Positions 43,686-52,271 are shown, counted from the first letter of the stretch. The stretch is 64,000 bases of DNA from Pediococcus claussenii ATCC BAA-344 (GCF_000237995.1 NC_016605.1:310001-374000), one strand, 5' to 3'. Numbers and translations: made by a program. The notes: generated from the sequence alone by a model not told the origin.

Positions 43686-44507
43686 ATGAACTTAAATGCT
43701 ATTCAGATAATCTTAGTTATTATTGTAGCGTTCTTAGCTGGTATGGAAGGTATTCTTGATGAATTTCAATTCCATCAACCGGTTGTCGCTTGTACCTTGA
43801 TTGGTTTGGTAACTGGTCAACTAATTCCCTGTCTTATGTTAGGTGGCTCACTTCAAATGATTGCTCTTGGTTGGGCAAACGTTGGAGCTGCCGTTGCTCC
43901 TGATGCCGCCTTGGCATCTATTGCTTCTGCAATTATTTTGGTACTTGGTGGACAAGGAAAGGCAGGCATTAGTTCAGCTATCGCTCTTGCTATCCCTCTT
44001 GCCGTTGCCGGATTACTTCTAACAATTATTGCACGTACTATTGCTACAGCTATTGTTCATTTAATGGATGCTGCAGCAGCAGAAGGTAGTTTTGGTAAGG
44101 TTGATATGTGGCATGTTATTGCTATCTGCATGCAAGGTGTTCGTATTGCTATTCCCGCAGCATTAATTCTTGCAATTGGTGCTGGCCCCGTTAAAGGATT
44201 ACTTGCTCAAATGCCAACTTGGTTGACAGGCGGCTTATCCGTTGGTGGTGGTATGGTAGTTGCCGTAGGTTACGCAATGGTTATTAACATGATCGCAACA
44301 CGTGAAGTTTGGCCATTCTTTGCAATTGGTTTTGTACTAGCTACAATCCAACAACTTACACTTCTTGGTCTTGGTGCTATTGGTTTATCATTGGCTCTTA
44401 TTTACCTATCACTTTCAAAACAAGGTGGTAGCGGTAGCAATGGTGGTAATGGTAACAGTGGATCTGGTACTGGTGACCAGGTCGGCGATATAATCGATAA
44501 CTATTAA
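43686..44507 (+). CDS. manY: PTS mannose-family transporter subunit IIC
   Basis: 273-residue membrane channel subunit of the mannose/glucose PTS. MNLNAIQIILVIIVAFLAGM and GMEGILDEFQFHQPVVACTLIG open the protein, with LGGSLQMIALGWANVGAAVAPD in the core, all typical of ManY/LevF. The C-terminal tail is an unusual run rich in Gly, Ser and Asn (about residues 250-268). It follows IIAB by 28 nt and precedes IID by 15 nt. Man-PTS IIC/IID complexes are also receptors for several class IIa bacteriocins, worth noting beside the locus at 50-60 kb. Confidence 0.94.
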   Translation: MNLNAIQIILVIIVAFLAGMEGILDEFQFHQPVVACTLIGLVTGQLIPCLMLGGSLQMIALGWANVGAAVAPDAALASIASAIILVLGGQGKAGISSAIALAIPLAVAGLLLTIIARTIATAIVHLMDAAAAEGSFGKVDMWHVIAICMQGVRIAIPAALILAIGAGPVKGLLAQMPTWLTGGLSVGGGMVVAVGYAMVINMIATREVWPFFAIGFVLATIQQLTLLGLGAIGLSLALIYLSLSKQGGSGSNGGNGNSGSGTGDQVGDIIDNY

Positions 44508-44522
44508 GGGAGGAGAAAAATA

Positions 44523-45434
44523 ATGGCTGATAATAAAATAGAGTTAACTAAAAAAGATCGTCTCCATGTTTGGTGGCGTTCAACATTCATTCAAGGTTCA
44601 TGGAACTACGAACGTATGCAAAATGGTGGTTGGGCATATACAATGATCCCAGCTCTTAAAAAACTATATACAACTAAAGAAGACCGTGCTGCTGCTTTAA
44701 AGCGTCATTTGGAATTCTTTAATACTCATCCTTACTTGGCTTCACCAATTATTGGTGTTACCTTAGCCCTTGAAGAAGATCGTGCCAATGGTGCTCCAAT
44801 TGATGACGTTGCAATTCAAGGTGTTAAAGTTGGTATGATGGGTCCTTTGGCTGGTATTGGTGATCCAGTATTCTGGTTTACTGTAAGGCCAATTCTTGGA
44901 GCAATTGCTGCTTCATTAGCTATTAGTGGTAATATTCTTGGACCTTTGATTTATTTCTTTGGTTGGAACTTAATTCGTATGGCATTTACTTGGTATACTC
45001 AAGAATTTGGTTATCGTGCAGGTTCACGTATCTCTGAGGATATGTCAGGTGGTCTATTGCAAGATGTTACCAAAGGTGCTTCAATCCTTGGTATGTTTAT
45101 CTTGGGTTCCTTGATTAATCGTTGGGTTGTTGTGAAGTTTCTTCCAGTTGTCTCAACTGTTAAGCTTCAAAAGGGAGCATATATTGATTGGAATAATCTT
45201 CATGGAATGAAGGGTGTTCAAACAGCATTGACACAACAGGCTGCTGGTTTGTCACTAACAAGCAATAAGGTTACTACATTACAAAATAACCTTGATGCCT
45301 TGATCCCTGGATTAGCAGGCTTGGGTATTACTCTTATCTGTATGTGGTTATTAAAGAAGGGTGTTTCACCAATCGTCCAAATCCTTGGTTTGTTCGTAAT
45401 CGGTGTTGTACTTCATGTTATTGGTTTAATGTAA
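44523..45434 (+). CDS. manZ: PTS mannose-family transporter subunit IID
   Basis: 303-residue membrane-associated subunit that joins IIC to form the sugar path. Characteristic stretches are QGSWNYERMQNGGWAYTMIP, RHLEFFNTHPYLASPIIGV, and MMGPLAGIGDPVFWFTVRP. It contains two C-terminal hydrophobic helices (LAGLGITLICMWLL and ILGLFVIGVVLHVIGL). It starts after GGGAGGAG at good spacing and ends just before a terminator at 45449, so DUF956 beyond it is expressed partly separately or by read-through. Confidence 0.94.
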   Translation: MADNKIELTKKDRLHVWWRSTFIQGSWNYERMQNGGWAYTMIPALKKLYTTKEDRAAALKRHLEFFNTHPYLASPIIGVTLALEEDRANGAPIDDVAIQGVKVGMMGPLAGIGDPVFWFTVRPILGAIAASLAISGNILGPLIYFFGWNLIRMAFTWYTQEFGYRAGSRISEDMSGGLLQDVTKGASILGMFILGSLINRWVVVKFLPVVSTVKLQKGAYIDWNNLHGMKGVQTALTQQAAGLSLTSNKVTTLQNNLDALIPGLAGLGITLICMWLLKKGVSPIVQILGLFVIGVVLHVIGLM

Positions 45435-45448
45435 TATTAAATTGATTT

Positions 45449-45492
45449 TAAAACTCTCGTGATGGTTTAACGTTACGAGAGTTTGTTTTATA
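45449..45492 (+). terminator. Terminator after manZ
   Basis: AAACTCTCGT faces ACGAGAGTTT, followed by GTTTTA. The T run is interrupted, so it may be partial and let some transcription reach the DUF956 gene. Confidence 0.7.
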
Positions 45493-45523
45493 ATTAACGT
45501 AAATTAAGAATGGAGTTATTTTA

Positions 45524-45916
45524 ATGGTTCAATCAATTAATACGAAATCCGATCTAGTAGTTAAAGGCACTTCTCATCTTGGACTTACAGATTATGGGCA
45601 AATAATGGTTGGAGATAAAGGATTTGAATTTTTTGCTGATAAAAATTTGAAAAACTTTATTCAGATTCCTTGGGAAGAGCTAGATACTGTAATTGTATCT
45701 GTTATGTTCAATGGCCGTTGGATTCCTAGATTTGCACTTCGAACAAAAAGAAATGGCACATATTCCTTCTCTGCACGAGATCCTAAGGCTGTTTTACGAG
45801 CAATTAGGATCTATATTGGACCTGAGAAAATAGTTAAATCTTTGACATTTTTCCAGGTGCTTGGACGGGGAATAAAAAATTTGTTTCGGTTTGGTAGAAA
45901 AAACAAAAAGATTTAG
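45524..45916 (+). CDS. manO: DUF956 protein of the mannose PTS operon (ManO)
   Basis: 130 residues. DUF956 proteins are found with mannose-family PTS operons in Firmicutes and are often called ManO; their role is thought to be regulatory but is not established. Visible family features are MVQSINTKSDLVVKGTSHLG, IQIPWEELDTVIVSV and TKRNGTYSFSARDPKAVLRA, ending in a strongly basic tail. A terminator-like hairpin lies both before and after it. Confidence 0.85.
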   Translation: MVQSINTKSDLVVKGTSHLGLTDYGQIMVGDKGFEFFADKNLKNFIQIPWEELDTVIVSVMFNGRWIPRFALRTKRNGTYSFSARDPKAVLRAIRIYIGPEKIVKSLTFFQVLGRGIKNLFRFGRKNKKI

Positions 45917-45931
45917 TAAATAAAATAATGC

Positions 45932-45976
45932 AAAGCATTTGATTAGGGTATACACCTAATTAGATGCTTTTTATTT
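45932..45976 (+). terminator. Terminator after manO
   Basis: AAAGCAT and TGATTAGG face CCTAATTA and ATGCTTT around GTATACA, followed by TTTATTT. It ends the man operon before levR. Confidence 0.8.
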
Positions 45977-46128
45977 AATTCGAACGTACCCAAGGGTATT
46001 ACTAATCCATACATATACTCTCGAAATGGAATGGTTAAAAGCATGGCCCAATTGTAATTAGCTTTAATTGGTAAACACCATAGAGTTTATGCAAGAAAAG
46101 TTGCAGCAGTTCTGACACACTAAAACAC

Positions 46129-46175
46129 TTGCACTGTGCTAAACTGTATTGTATCAATTAGTGTATTAATACAGT
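46129..46175 (+). promoter_or_regulatory. levR promoter with overlapping LevR-like dyad
   Basis: -35 TTGCAC (46129-46134), 17-bp spacer, -10 TATCAA (46152-46157). AACTGTATT (46142-46150) and AATACAGTT (46168-46176) form inverted arms, with TTAGTGTATT between them at 46158. The shared motif with the man upstream sites suggests autoregulation, which is inference. Confidence 0.55.
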
Positions 46176-46187
46176 TAGGACGAAGAA

Positions 46188-49109
46188 ATGACAAGACAAG
46201 AGCGTATATATCAATATATGGTTGAGAATACCATGGCAGTACAAAGTGTGGACGCAATGGGCAATGATGGGCTAACAACGGCTGCGGTGGCTAGTTCATT
46301 ACAGATTGCTCGACCAAACGTTAGTAAGGAGCTTAACGATCTAGTTCGTCAAGGCAAGTTGTTAAAGTCTGCGGGGCGTCCAGTTCAATATTGTGTGGCG
46401 TTGGTTGATATGTTATCTGACACACTCGACGAAACTAGGAATACACAAGAACATGAATCAGGGTTTGCTCAAACAAATAAACATACAGATGAAGAAATAA
46501 AAAATGAACCACAACAGACAACGATTCTTCAGTATTCAGATGATTTGCTAACCCACATGATTGGTGGCAATTCCAGCATGCATAATCAAATCGAGCAAGC
46601 AAAGGCCGCCATGCTGTATCCTCCACGAGGATTGAACACTTTAATTATCGGTCCAACCGGTTCTGGTAAAACGTTTTTTGCTAATGCAATGTTTGAATAT
46701 ACCAAAAGTCAGAAGTTAATGCCTGGAGCAAAGGGATTAATAACTTTTAACTGCGCAGACTATGCTCATAATCCAGAGTTATTGATGTCGCATCTTTTTG
46801 GTTATACAAAAGGCTCATTTACCGGAGCTAACGATGACCAAGAGGGTCTCATTCAAGAGGCAGATGGTGGCATGCTTTTCCTTGATGAAGTTCATCGACT
46901 TCCACCAGAGGGTCAGGAAATGATTTTCTACTTTATGGATCATGGAACATATAGTCGATTGGGGGAAACAGCTAAAACACATCATGCAAATGTGCGTTTG
47001 GTATGTGCTACAACGGAAGACCCCGAAAGTTCATTATTGCAAACCTTTGTACGACGAATTCCAATAACAATTCAACTTCCTTCGTTTAACAAACGTAGTC
47101 CACAAGAACGAATTGAATTACTTCGTTCACTATTAACAATCGAAGCTAATCGGACCAATAAGCAAATCACTTTAACTGAAGATGTTGTTCAAGCACTACT
47201 GGGTAGTGTAACTTACGGGAATGTTGGACAATTAAAATCAAACGTTCAGTTAGTTTGTGCACAGGGATTTTTGAACAATATTGATAATGAAGATGAGATT
47301 GTTATTACGTCTGACAAGTTACCAAGCAATATTAAAGATGGATTATTACATCTTGCATCGGATCGACGAGAGCTTGGCGAGATTTCAAAGTTGCTACAAC
47401 CCTATATGACAATTAAACCTGATTCCAAACGTTCACTTCCCGTTAATCACAATGATAGTTATGAACTCCCGTATAATTTATATGAAATTATCGGCGATAA
47501 AGCTACCATGTTGAGGGAGGAAGGTTTAGATCAGGAACACATTAATAATTTCATAACAACGGATATTAATTTACATTTAAAATCTTTCTATAAAGAAGAT
47601 GCTATTACACAGTCCACTGAAAATAAATTAGCAGAGATTGTGGACTCAGACATTATCGAGTTTTCAAAGGAAATTCAACCTCAAATCGAAAGTAAGCTGA
47701 ATTACCAGTTCCGAGATAACTTTATTTATGCAATGAGTTTACACATTAGTTCGTTTATCAAGCGAATTCAATCTGGGAAGCCAATGCGTTTAATGGGCAA
47801 TGATTTAGTTGCAATGGTTAAGGATTATCCGGACGAATTAGAAGTAGCGAATACCATTAAGGAACAATTGGAAGAACGGTATAATATGCCAATTCCTGAA
47901 TCTGAGAGCTATTATCTTGCAATATTGATAATTTCACTCAAGATGGCGCCTTCGAAGGGAAATGTGGGAATAGTTGTTGCAGCACATGGTAGTAGTACCG
48001 CTAGTTCAATGGTTCAAGTAGTTTCACAATTATTATCAGATAATTCAGTAGAGTCCTATGATATGCCGTTGGACGTTGATCCGCAGGTTGCTTACCGCGG
48101 AATTGTTGAAAAAGTACGCGATGCTAACCAAGGTAACGGTGTGTTGTTATTAGTGGACATGGGATCGTTAAGTACTTTTGCTCCTAAGATTACTGAGGAA
48201 ACTCAAATCCCGGTTCAAGTAATTGACATGGTTACCACGGCAATGGTTTTGGAAGCGACGCGAAAGGCCTCATTTATTGAAAGTGATCTGAACGGAATTT
48301 ACTCTGAGTTACGTGAGTTTCATGGTTATTCAAGGGTTGCTAGTTCAAAAAAAGAAATTGAAGATGATGACGCGGATGTTAAACGTCTTTTGCCAAATAA
48401 ACCGAAGGCCGTTATTGCTATTTGTTCAACCGGTGAAGGGACTGCCCAGCGGATTAAGAACTTATTGGATCAATTGTTAGTTCAAAATTTAATTGAAGAT
48501 GTCAAGATCATTCCAATTTCAATTGTTAATATGAAGGAAAGAATTACTGAGATTAATAAACAGTACACGGTTATAGCAGCAACTGGTGTTATGGATCCGG
48601 AGATTGGGGTTCCGTTCATGGCATTACAATCCTTACTTCAAGGAGGCGGCGAGCAGTTTGTGCGTCAACTGGTTGAACGAAGTGAAGTGGCTTGGGTAAC
48701 AAACATTGGTAATACAGAAGTTTCTAAAGAAGTATGTCGCAAGTATTTGTCTGATTATTTTATGTTTATTAACCCAGATAAATTCACTTCAATTTTGTGG
48801 AATTATGTGGGTTATCTTGAAGAACAACGACATGTTAAGTTCAATGATCCATTTAAGATTAGTTTGATCATGCATTTAGGTGGTGCAGTTGAACGGGCGT
48901 TGACTAATACTGCAATTCCAGCGACAGAAGATGAGATTCGTGAAATTCAAGGGCAGGAATGGCTTAAGTTAGTTCAAAATGCTAACCATGAATACCTTGA
49001 TAAAGTGCAAATAACACTAACTAGTAGTGAGGAGTTTTATATTTATAAATTGCTTGAAACTTGGCAAGAAAAAAATGATACAATGACTTCAGATACTTTA
49101 GTTCAGTAA
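46188..49109 (+). CDS. levR: LevR-type sigma-54-dependent PTS activator
   Basis: 973 residues. Order: winged helix (residues 1-75), AAA+ domain (about 120-360) with Walker A GPTGSGKTFFAN, the sigma-54 contact loop GSFTGA (a variant of GAFTGA) and Walker B GGMLFLDEVHRLP, then a PTS regulation domain (histidines near SLHISSFIKRIQ), a IIA-Man-like domain (IVVAAHGSSTASSM), a IIB-like domain (KAVIAICSTGEGTAQ) and a final PRD (LIMHLGGAVERAL). Phosphorylation by HPr and PTS proteins would set its activity. It should drive the promoter at 42538. Confidence 0.93.
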   Translation: MTRQERIYQYMVENTMAVQSVDAMGNDGLTTAAVASSLQIARPNVSKELNDLVRQGKLLKSAGRPVQYCVALVDMLSDTLDETRNTQEHESGFAQTNKHTDEEIKNEPQQTTILQYSDDLLTHMIGGNSSMHNQIEQAKAAMLYPPRGLNTLIIGPTGSGKTFFANAMFEYTKSQKLMPGAKGLITFNCADYAHNPELLMSHLFGYTKGSFTGANDDQEGLIQEADGGMLFLDEVHRLPPEGQEMIFYFMDHGTYSRLGETAKTHHANVRLVCATTEDPESSLLQTFVRRIPITIQLPSFNKRSPQERIELLRSLLTIEANRTNKQITLTEDVVQALLGSVTYGNVGQLKSNVQLVCAQGFLNNIDNEDEIVITSDKLPSNIKDGLLHLASDRRELGEISKLLQPYMTIKPDSKRSLPVNHNDSYELPYNLYEIIGDKATMLREEGLDQEHINNFITTDINLHLKSFYKEDAITQSTENKLAEIVDSDIIEFSKEIQPQIESKLNYQFRDNFIYAMSLHISSFIKRIQSGKPMRLMGNDLVAMVKDYPDELEVANTIKEQLEERYNMPIPESESYYLAILIISLKMAPSKGNVGIVVAAHGSSTASSMVQVVSQLLSDNSVESYDMPLDVDPQVAYRGIVEKVRDANQGNGVLLLVDMGSLSTFAPKITEETQIPVQVIDMVTTAMVLEATRKASFIESDLNGIYSELREFHGYSRVASSKKEIEDDDADVKRLLPNKPKAVIAICSTGEGTAQRIKNLLDQLLVQNLIEDVKIIPISIVNMKERITEINKQYTVIAATGVMDPEIGVPFMALQSLLQGGGEQFVRQLVERSEVAWVTNIGNTEVSKEVCRKYLSDYFMFINPDKFTSILWNYVGYLEEQRHVKFNDPFKISLIMHLGGAVERALTNTAIPATEDEIREIQGQEWLKLVQNANHEYLDKVQITLTSSEEFYIYKLLETWQEKNDTMTSDTLVQ

Positions 49110-49157
49110 TTTGATATATGACATTTAATCTCAAATTAAAAAAGGAGTTTCAATTTT

Positions 49158-49565
49158 ATGATTGCTTATGTTGTTGCTAGTCACGGTGATTTTTCTGAAG
49201 GTATTAAGAACTCAGCTTTTATGATTTTCGGAAAGCAGGAGAAAGTTGAGTCGGTTATTTTTGAACGGGGAGACAGTCCTGATGAGTTGGCCAATAAATA
49301 CCAAAAGGCATTAGATCAATTTGATGCTGATGACCAAGTGGTTTTTTTAGTTGATTTATATGGTGGAACTCCATTCAACATCGCTAGTCGAATTGTTGCA
49401 GACAATATTGATCGGATGTCATTAGTGACCGGACTAAACCTTTCAATGTTAGTAGAAGCTTTTACAGTTCGTGATCAAGATATTAAGCAGGTTGTACCTC
49501 ACCTAGAAGCAACAGCCAAGGCAGGGGTTCGACATCTTGAATTACAAAATGGTAGTGAGGATTAA
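49158..49565 (+). CDS. PTS mannose-family IIA protein, stand-alone
   Basis: 135-residue IIA domain with the phosphorylated histidine in VVASHGDFSEG and the VFLVDLYGGTPFNIASR segment. It resembles the IIA half of the IIAB protein at 42686 but is a separate gene. It lies 48 nt after levR and 3 nt before a matching IIB gene, with no IIC/IID partner. It might phosphorylate LevR or serve the same IIC/IID pair; the first idea fits its position. Confidence 0.9.
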   Translation: MIAYVVASHGDFSEGIKNSAFMIFGKQEKVESVIFERGDSPDELANKYQKALDQFDADDQVVFLVDLYGGTPFNIASRIVADNIDRMSLVTGLNLSMLVEAFTVRDQDIKQVVPHLEATAKAGVRHLELQNGSED

Positions 49566-49568
49566 AAC

Positions 49569-50069
49569 ATGACAATGGATATTCGTTTGGCGCGTGTTGA
49601 TAGTCGTCTTTTACACGGGCAAGTTGCAACTTCATGGGCAAAAACTATTATTCCAGATCGTATTTTGGTAGTGTCTGATGCTGCTGCAGATAATGATTTA
49701 CGTAAAACATTAATTACGCAAGCGGCACCTCCAGGGGTTGGGACAAATGTTATTACGGTTGATCGTATGTTAGATATTTATGATGATCCTCAGTTTGATG
49801 GTCTTAAGATACTACTTTTAACAGAAACAGTGCAAGATATGCTGAAGCTGGTTAATGGTGGCGTACAACTTAAAGGATTAGGTATTGATATTGGGAGCTT
49901 AGCATTTTCTGATGGAATGACGTTGATTACTGATGCAATCGCGGTTGGACCAAGTGAGGCAAAGTCTATTCGTGATCTCCATAATTTAGGACTAGAGGTT
50001 TTTGCACAGAAAATTCCGAATGATGGCAAGAAAGATGTACTTCCAATGCTAGAGAAGGCGGGATTCTAG
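49569..50069 (+). CDS. PTS mannose-family IIB protein, stand-alone
   Basis: 166-residue IIB domain with its phospho-histidine in [17 protein letters not shown], followed by IIPDRILVVSDAAADN and the typical TEVQDMLKLV-like region (TETVQDMLKLVNGG). ATG 49569 is 8 nt after GAGG. The IIA-IIB pair after levR is a second cytoplasmic phosphorelay set lacking its own membrane components, resembling the lev/PTS control modules of other Firmicutes. A terminator follows at 50091. Confidence 0.9.
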   Translation: MTMDIRLARVDSRLLHGQVATSWAKTIIPDRILVVSDAAADNDLRKTLITQAAPPGVGTNVITVDRMLDIYDDPQFDGLKILLLTETVQDMLKLVNGGVQLKGLGIDIGSLAFSDGMTLITDAIAVGPSEAKSIRDLHNLGLEVFAQKIPNDGKKDVLPMLEKAGF

Positions 50070-50090
50070 ATAGTTTAAGAAGGAAATAGT

Positions 50091-50123
50091 AGCAAAGACT
50101 GTGAATTGGTCTTTGCTTTTTTT
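50091..50123 (+). terminator. Terminator after levR-IIA-IIB
   Basis: AGCAAAGAC faces GTCTTTGCT around TGTGAATTG, followed by a run of T. Confidence 0.9.
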
Positions 50124-50205
50124 GTAAGGATTTGGTGATACATTATGAAGATATAAACATAAAAAAACTAATTATGACTAGCAAATTTATGATTTTTAGT
50201 AAAAA

Positions 50206-50221
50206 TGTAATTATAATTACA
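50206..50221. other. Palindrome in the gap before the bacteriocin locus
   Basis: TGTAATTATAATTACA is a perfect 16-bp palindrome in an otherwise very AT-rich gap (50124-50406). An ORF of 69 codons across this gap has no convincing ribosome site and low-complexity content, so I see no gene here. The palindrome may be an operator for the gene at 50407 or chance. Confidence 0.3.
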
Positions 50222-50406
50222 AAACTTTTGAAAACGAATAAAACTGGAAGTACAATTACATTTTCTTCGAAACACTTCATATATTTGAGAAGTTATATAT
50301 GGGAAACTCTAAAGATACTGAATTTGAAAAATGATAAGTGAGTGCCGGCGATTTTGAAGGAATTAAGATTGAATACATTTTGGGTTAATGTCAGGAGGAA
50401 CATGGG

Positions 50407-50673
50407 ATGAATGAAAAGAAAGTTACACTATGGGACAGCATGAGGGCAATGTCCACGGATATTACGATACCTGACAAAGAACGAATTCTATATTTGAATG
50501 CACAGGCCAGTTTAGATAATGGCGAATTGGATGAAAGAATTGCTAAAAGTCTGAAAAGGAACTTGAGTCGCATAGCTATGGAAGCAAAATTATCTGCATC
50601 AGGGGTACAATTCTTGTCACAACTCTCAGATCTGTATATGGGATACGGACGTAGAGATAATCTTAGTTTATAA
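50407..50673 (+). CDS. Small helical protein, bacteriocin-immunity-like
   Basis: 88 residues, predicted all-helical and charged, without membrane helices (DKERILYLNAQASLDNGELD and ERIAKSLKRNLSRIAMEAKL). The size and make-up resemble the cytoplasmic immunity proteins of class II bacteriocins, but I cannot match it to a named family. ATG 50407 is 7 nt after AGGAGG. It is the first gene of the accessory stretch leading into the bacteriocin locus and is followed after 14 nt by a copy of the 34-bp inverted repeat, which also ends in a T run and could terminate it. Confidence 0.55.
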   Translation: MNEKKVTLWDSMRAMSTDITIPDKERILYLNAQASLDNGELDERIAKSLKRNLSRIAMEAKLSASGVQFLSQLSDLYMGYGRRDNLSL

Positions 50674-50687
50674 AATACATTCTAAAA

Positions 50688-50721
50688 CTGCAAAATCGTC
50701 GAGATAACAACGATTTTGCAG
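50688..50721. repeat. 34-bp inverted repeat, copy A
   Basis: CTGCAAAATCGT and ACGATTTTGCAG around a 10-nt centre, followed by TTTTTT. The same arms recur at 52951 and 58708, and a half copy (TGCAAAATCGT) at 51664. Here it follows a gene and could act as a terminator. Confidence 0.75.
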
Positions 50722-50807
50722 TTTTTTAATATTGTTAATTAATCTGCATTAGCATTAACTGAATAATTATATTGCGTTTCGTTTAACTTTTATGGGGGAT
50801 AAAGGAT

Positions 50808-50966
50808 ATGAAGATGAAAAAATAATGGCAGTCTGTTGTGTTATTAGTAGTTTTAGGTGCGCTGATAGCAGAACGAGAGATGTTAATGAGTGAAATGTTT
50901 GCTGAGATATTTAACCCTAAGTTGTTTAATGGTATATTTTATGTAACTAAATACGTGTGGGGGTAG
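50808..50966 (+). pseudogene. Small peptide gene interrupted by a stop codon
   Basis: ATG 50808 after AAAGGA opens MKMKK and then meets TAA at 50823. The frame continues with WQSVVLLVVLGALIAEREML and on to KYVWG and TAG at 50966, about 52 codons in all. Read through, it has a basic start and hydrophobic segment like a signal or small membrane peptide. A single base change would explain the stop. It precedes the 107-residue protein by 5 nt. It could equally be non-coding DNA. Confidence 0.35.
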
Positions 50967-50971
50967 TTACG

Positions 50972-51295
50972 ATGGACGAAAAATATGACCAATTATTTGA
51001 TTTAATCGATAAAGCTTTTAAAAATGAAAAGATTATTGAAGACGAAAAGATGAAGGCAGTTCTCTTTAACGTAGCTAAATTAGTTCAAGATCATGAGGAT
51101 TACGAAAGAATTGCAGCAGATTTAACACGAATTATTTCAAAATCTTATATTAAAAATCATGAAATCGAGCCAGAGTTGGTCAATATTTTTAATTTTGTCA
51201 AAGATGACGTAGATGAAACTAAGATTGATAGTAAGAAATATCGTGATCGTGCGTTGGCGGTGGGGCTAATTATGACTGGTATTACTTTTCATTAA
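50972..51295 (+). CDS. Enterocin A immunity-like helical protein
   Basis: 107 residues, predicted four-helix, acidic to neutral, no membrane segment: MDEKYDQLFDLIDKAFKNEK, then LFNVAKLVQDHEDYERIAAD. Length and helix layout fit the EntA_Immun-type proteins that protect producers from class II bacteriocins, but the match is by look, not by search. ATG 50972 follows GGGGGT; the GTG at 50957 would lie upstream of that site. After its stop, an in-frame-looking stretch (AKKDVSRLRRSIDKAG) at about 51313-51382 may be the decayed end of a related gene. Confidence 0.55.
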   Translation: MDEKYDQLFDLIDKAFKNEKIIEDEKMKAVLFNVAKLVQDHEDYERIAADLTRIISKSYIKNHEIEPELVNIFNFVKDDVDETKIDSKKYRDRALAVGLIMTGITFH

Positions 51296-51421
51296 TGAGG
51301 ATATGACAAGGCAAAAAAGGATGTATCAAGGTTAAGACGATCTATTGATAAAGCAGGACTAACGTTGAAAACTCACTTTTAAGAGTAGGTGCGATTTAAT
51401 GAAATTGAGGAGAAAGATGAT

Positions 51422-51622
51422 ATGTTAGAAAGATTGACAGGTATTGTATTTTTATTACTAGGTGCTTGGGAGTTTTATACAATTTATAAATCGTTTTTAA
51501 CTTTAAAGGGGAAAGGTGGTAAAAGTGCATCAAATTTTATACCGCTAGCATTATTAGGATCTGGTTTTTTTGGAGTCGCCCTATTTGTTGTGGGAATTTT
51601 ATTAATGTTTAAGCAATTTTAG
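51422..51622 (+). CDS. Small membrane protein (66 residues)
   Basis: Two membrane helices (LTGIVFLLLGAWEFYTIY and IPLALLGSGFFGVALFVVGI) joined by a basic loop (LTLKGKGGKSA). ATG 51422 lies 9 nt after AGGAG; a GTG at 51389 has no site. It fits the class of small membrane immunity or accessory proteins common in bacteriocin loci; no family recognised. Confidence 0.5.
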   Translation: MLERLTGIVFLLLGAWEFYTIYKSFLTLKGKGGKSASNFIPLALLGSGFFGVALFVVGILLMFKQF

Positions 51623-51694
51623 CGGGGATTTTGTTTTATTATACTTAAATTCTTTGTAAAAAAATGCAAAATCGTTTTGAAAGCGGCTGATTTT

Positions 51695-51865
51695 ATGAAA
51701 GAAAAATATTTAATGATTTTTTCTGGAATCATTTTGGTAATTAGTGTGTTAAGTACATTTATTTTCCCAAATTGGATACCAAAGTTGGTTGGAACTATTG
51801 TAGTTGTATCAACGGTCATATACATATCATCTTGGCTAAAGCATAAGCAAAAAGTCAATAAATAA
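51695..51865 (+). CDS. Small membrane protein (56 residues)
   Basis: Two hydrophobic helices (YLMIFSGIILVISVLSTFIF and LVGTIVVVSTVIYISSWL) and a basic tail KHKQKVNK. The ribosome site is weak, and a TTG at 51677 is an alternative start within the half copy of the 34-bp repeat region. A possible membrane-type immunity or accessory protein. Confidence 0.4.
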   Translation: MKEKYLMIFSGIILVISVLSTFIFPNWIPKLVGTIVVVSTVIYISSWLKHKQKVNK

Positions 51866-51956
51866 AAATTGACAACGGGTTATCCTAATTAGGATTTAGC
51901 TTCTTTTAGGAAAGACAGTTTTAGCAGAATGTTTTTATTCAGAAGATACTTGGTAA

Positions 51957-52115
51957 GTGTTAATTATTTTTACAGGTGTTTTCTCATATATTTCAATTAA
52001 GACTAGAGATATAAAATTTATAATTCGAGAGTATTTGGTTAACGGTTGGAAAAAAGAAAAACCTGAAGATTTAGGATTGAATGATAACCATTTTTCAGTA
52101 ATTTACAAGAGATAA
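51957..52115 (+). CDS. Doubtful 52-codon ORF
   Basis: GTG 51957 to TAA 52115, with a hydrophobic start (MLIIFTGVFSYIS) then a basic part (KTRDIKFIIREYLVNGWKK). The ribosome site is poor. It may be a decayed fragment. It ends just before a strong hairpin at 52118. Confidence 0.2.
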   Translation: MLIIFTGVFSYISIKTRDIKFIIREYLVNGWKKEKPEDLGLNDNHFSVIYKR

Positions 52116-52117
52116 GT

Positions 52118-52178
52118 AAAGTACCCCTTGAGTGTTAGACGGAATAATATAACACTCAGGGGGTACTTTAAATTTTTT
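52118..52178. terminator. Strong bidirectional terminator at the bacteriocin operon end
   Basis: AAAGTACCCCTTGAGTGTTA faces TAACACTCAGGGGGTACTTT, with T-rich sequence to the right. It separates the rightward small genes from the leftward bacteriocin operon. Confidence 0.88.
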
Positions 52179-52271
52179 AGTTCCTGTTAATTATAAAGCG
52201 CAACTTATTTAGTATTTATATTGTGAATCATAATGAAATTACTCAAACAATGATTGGCTTATAGATTTTAT

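Noticed and set aside
50132-50341. 69-codon ORF between the PTS IIB gene and the bacteriocin locus
   Set aside because: Low-complexity, AT-driven composition, poor start context and a palindrome inside; not credible as a gene.
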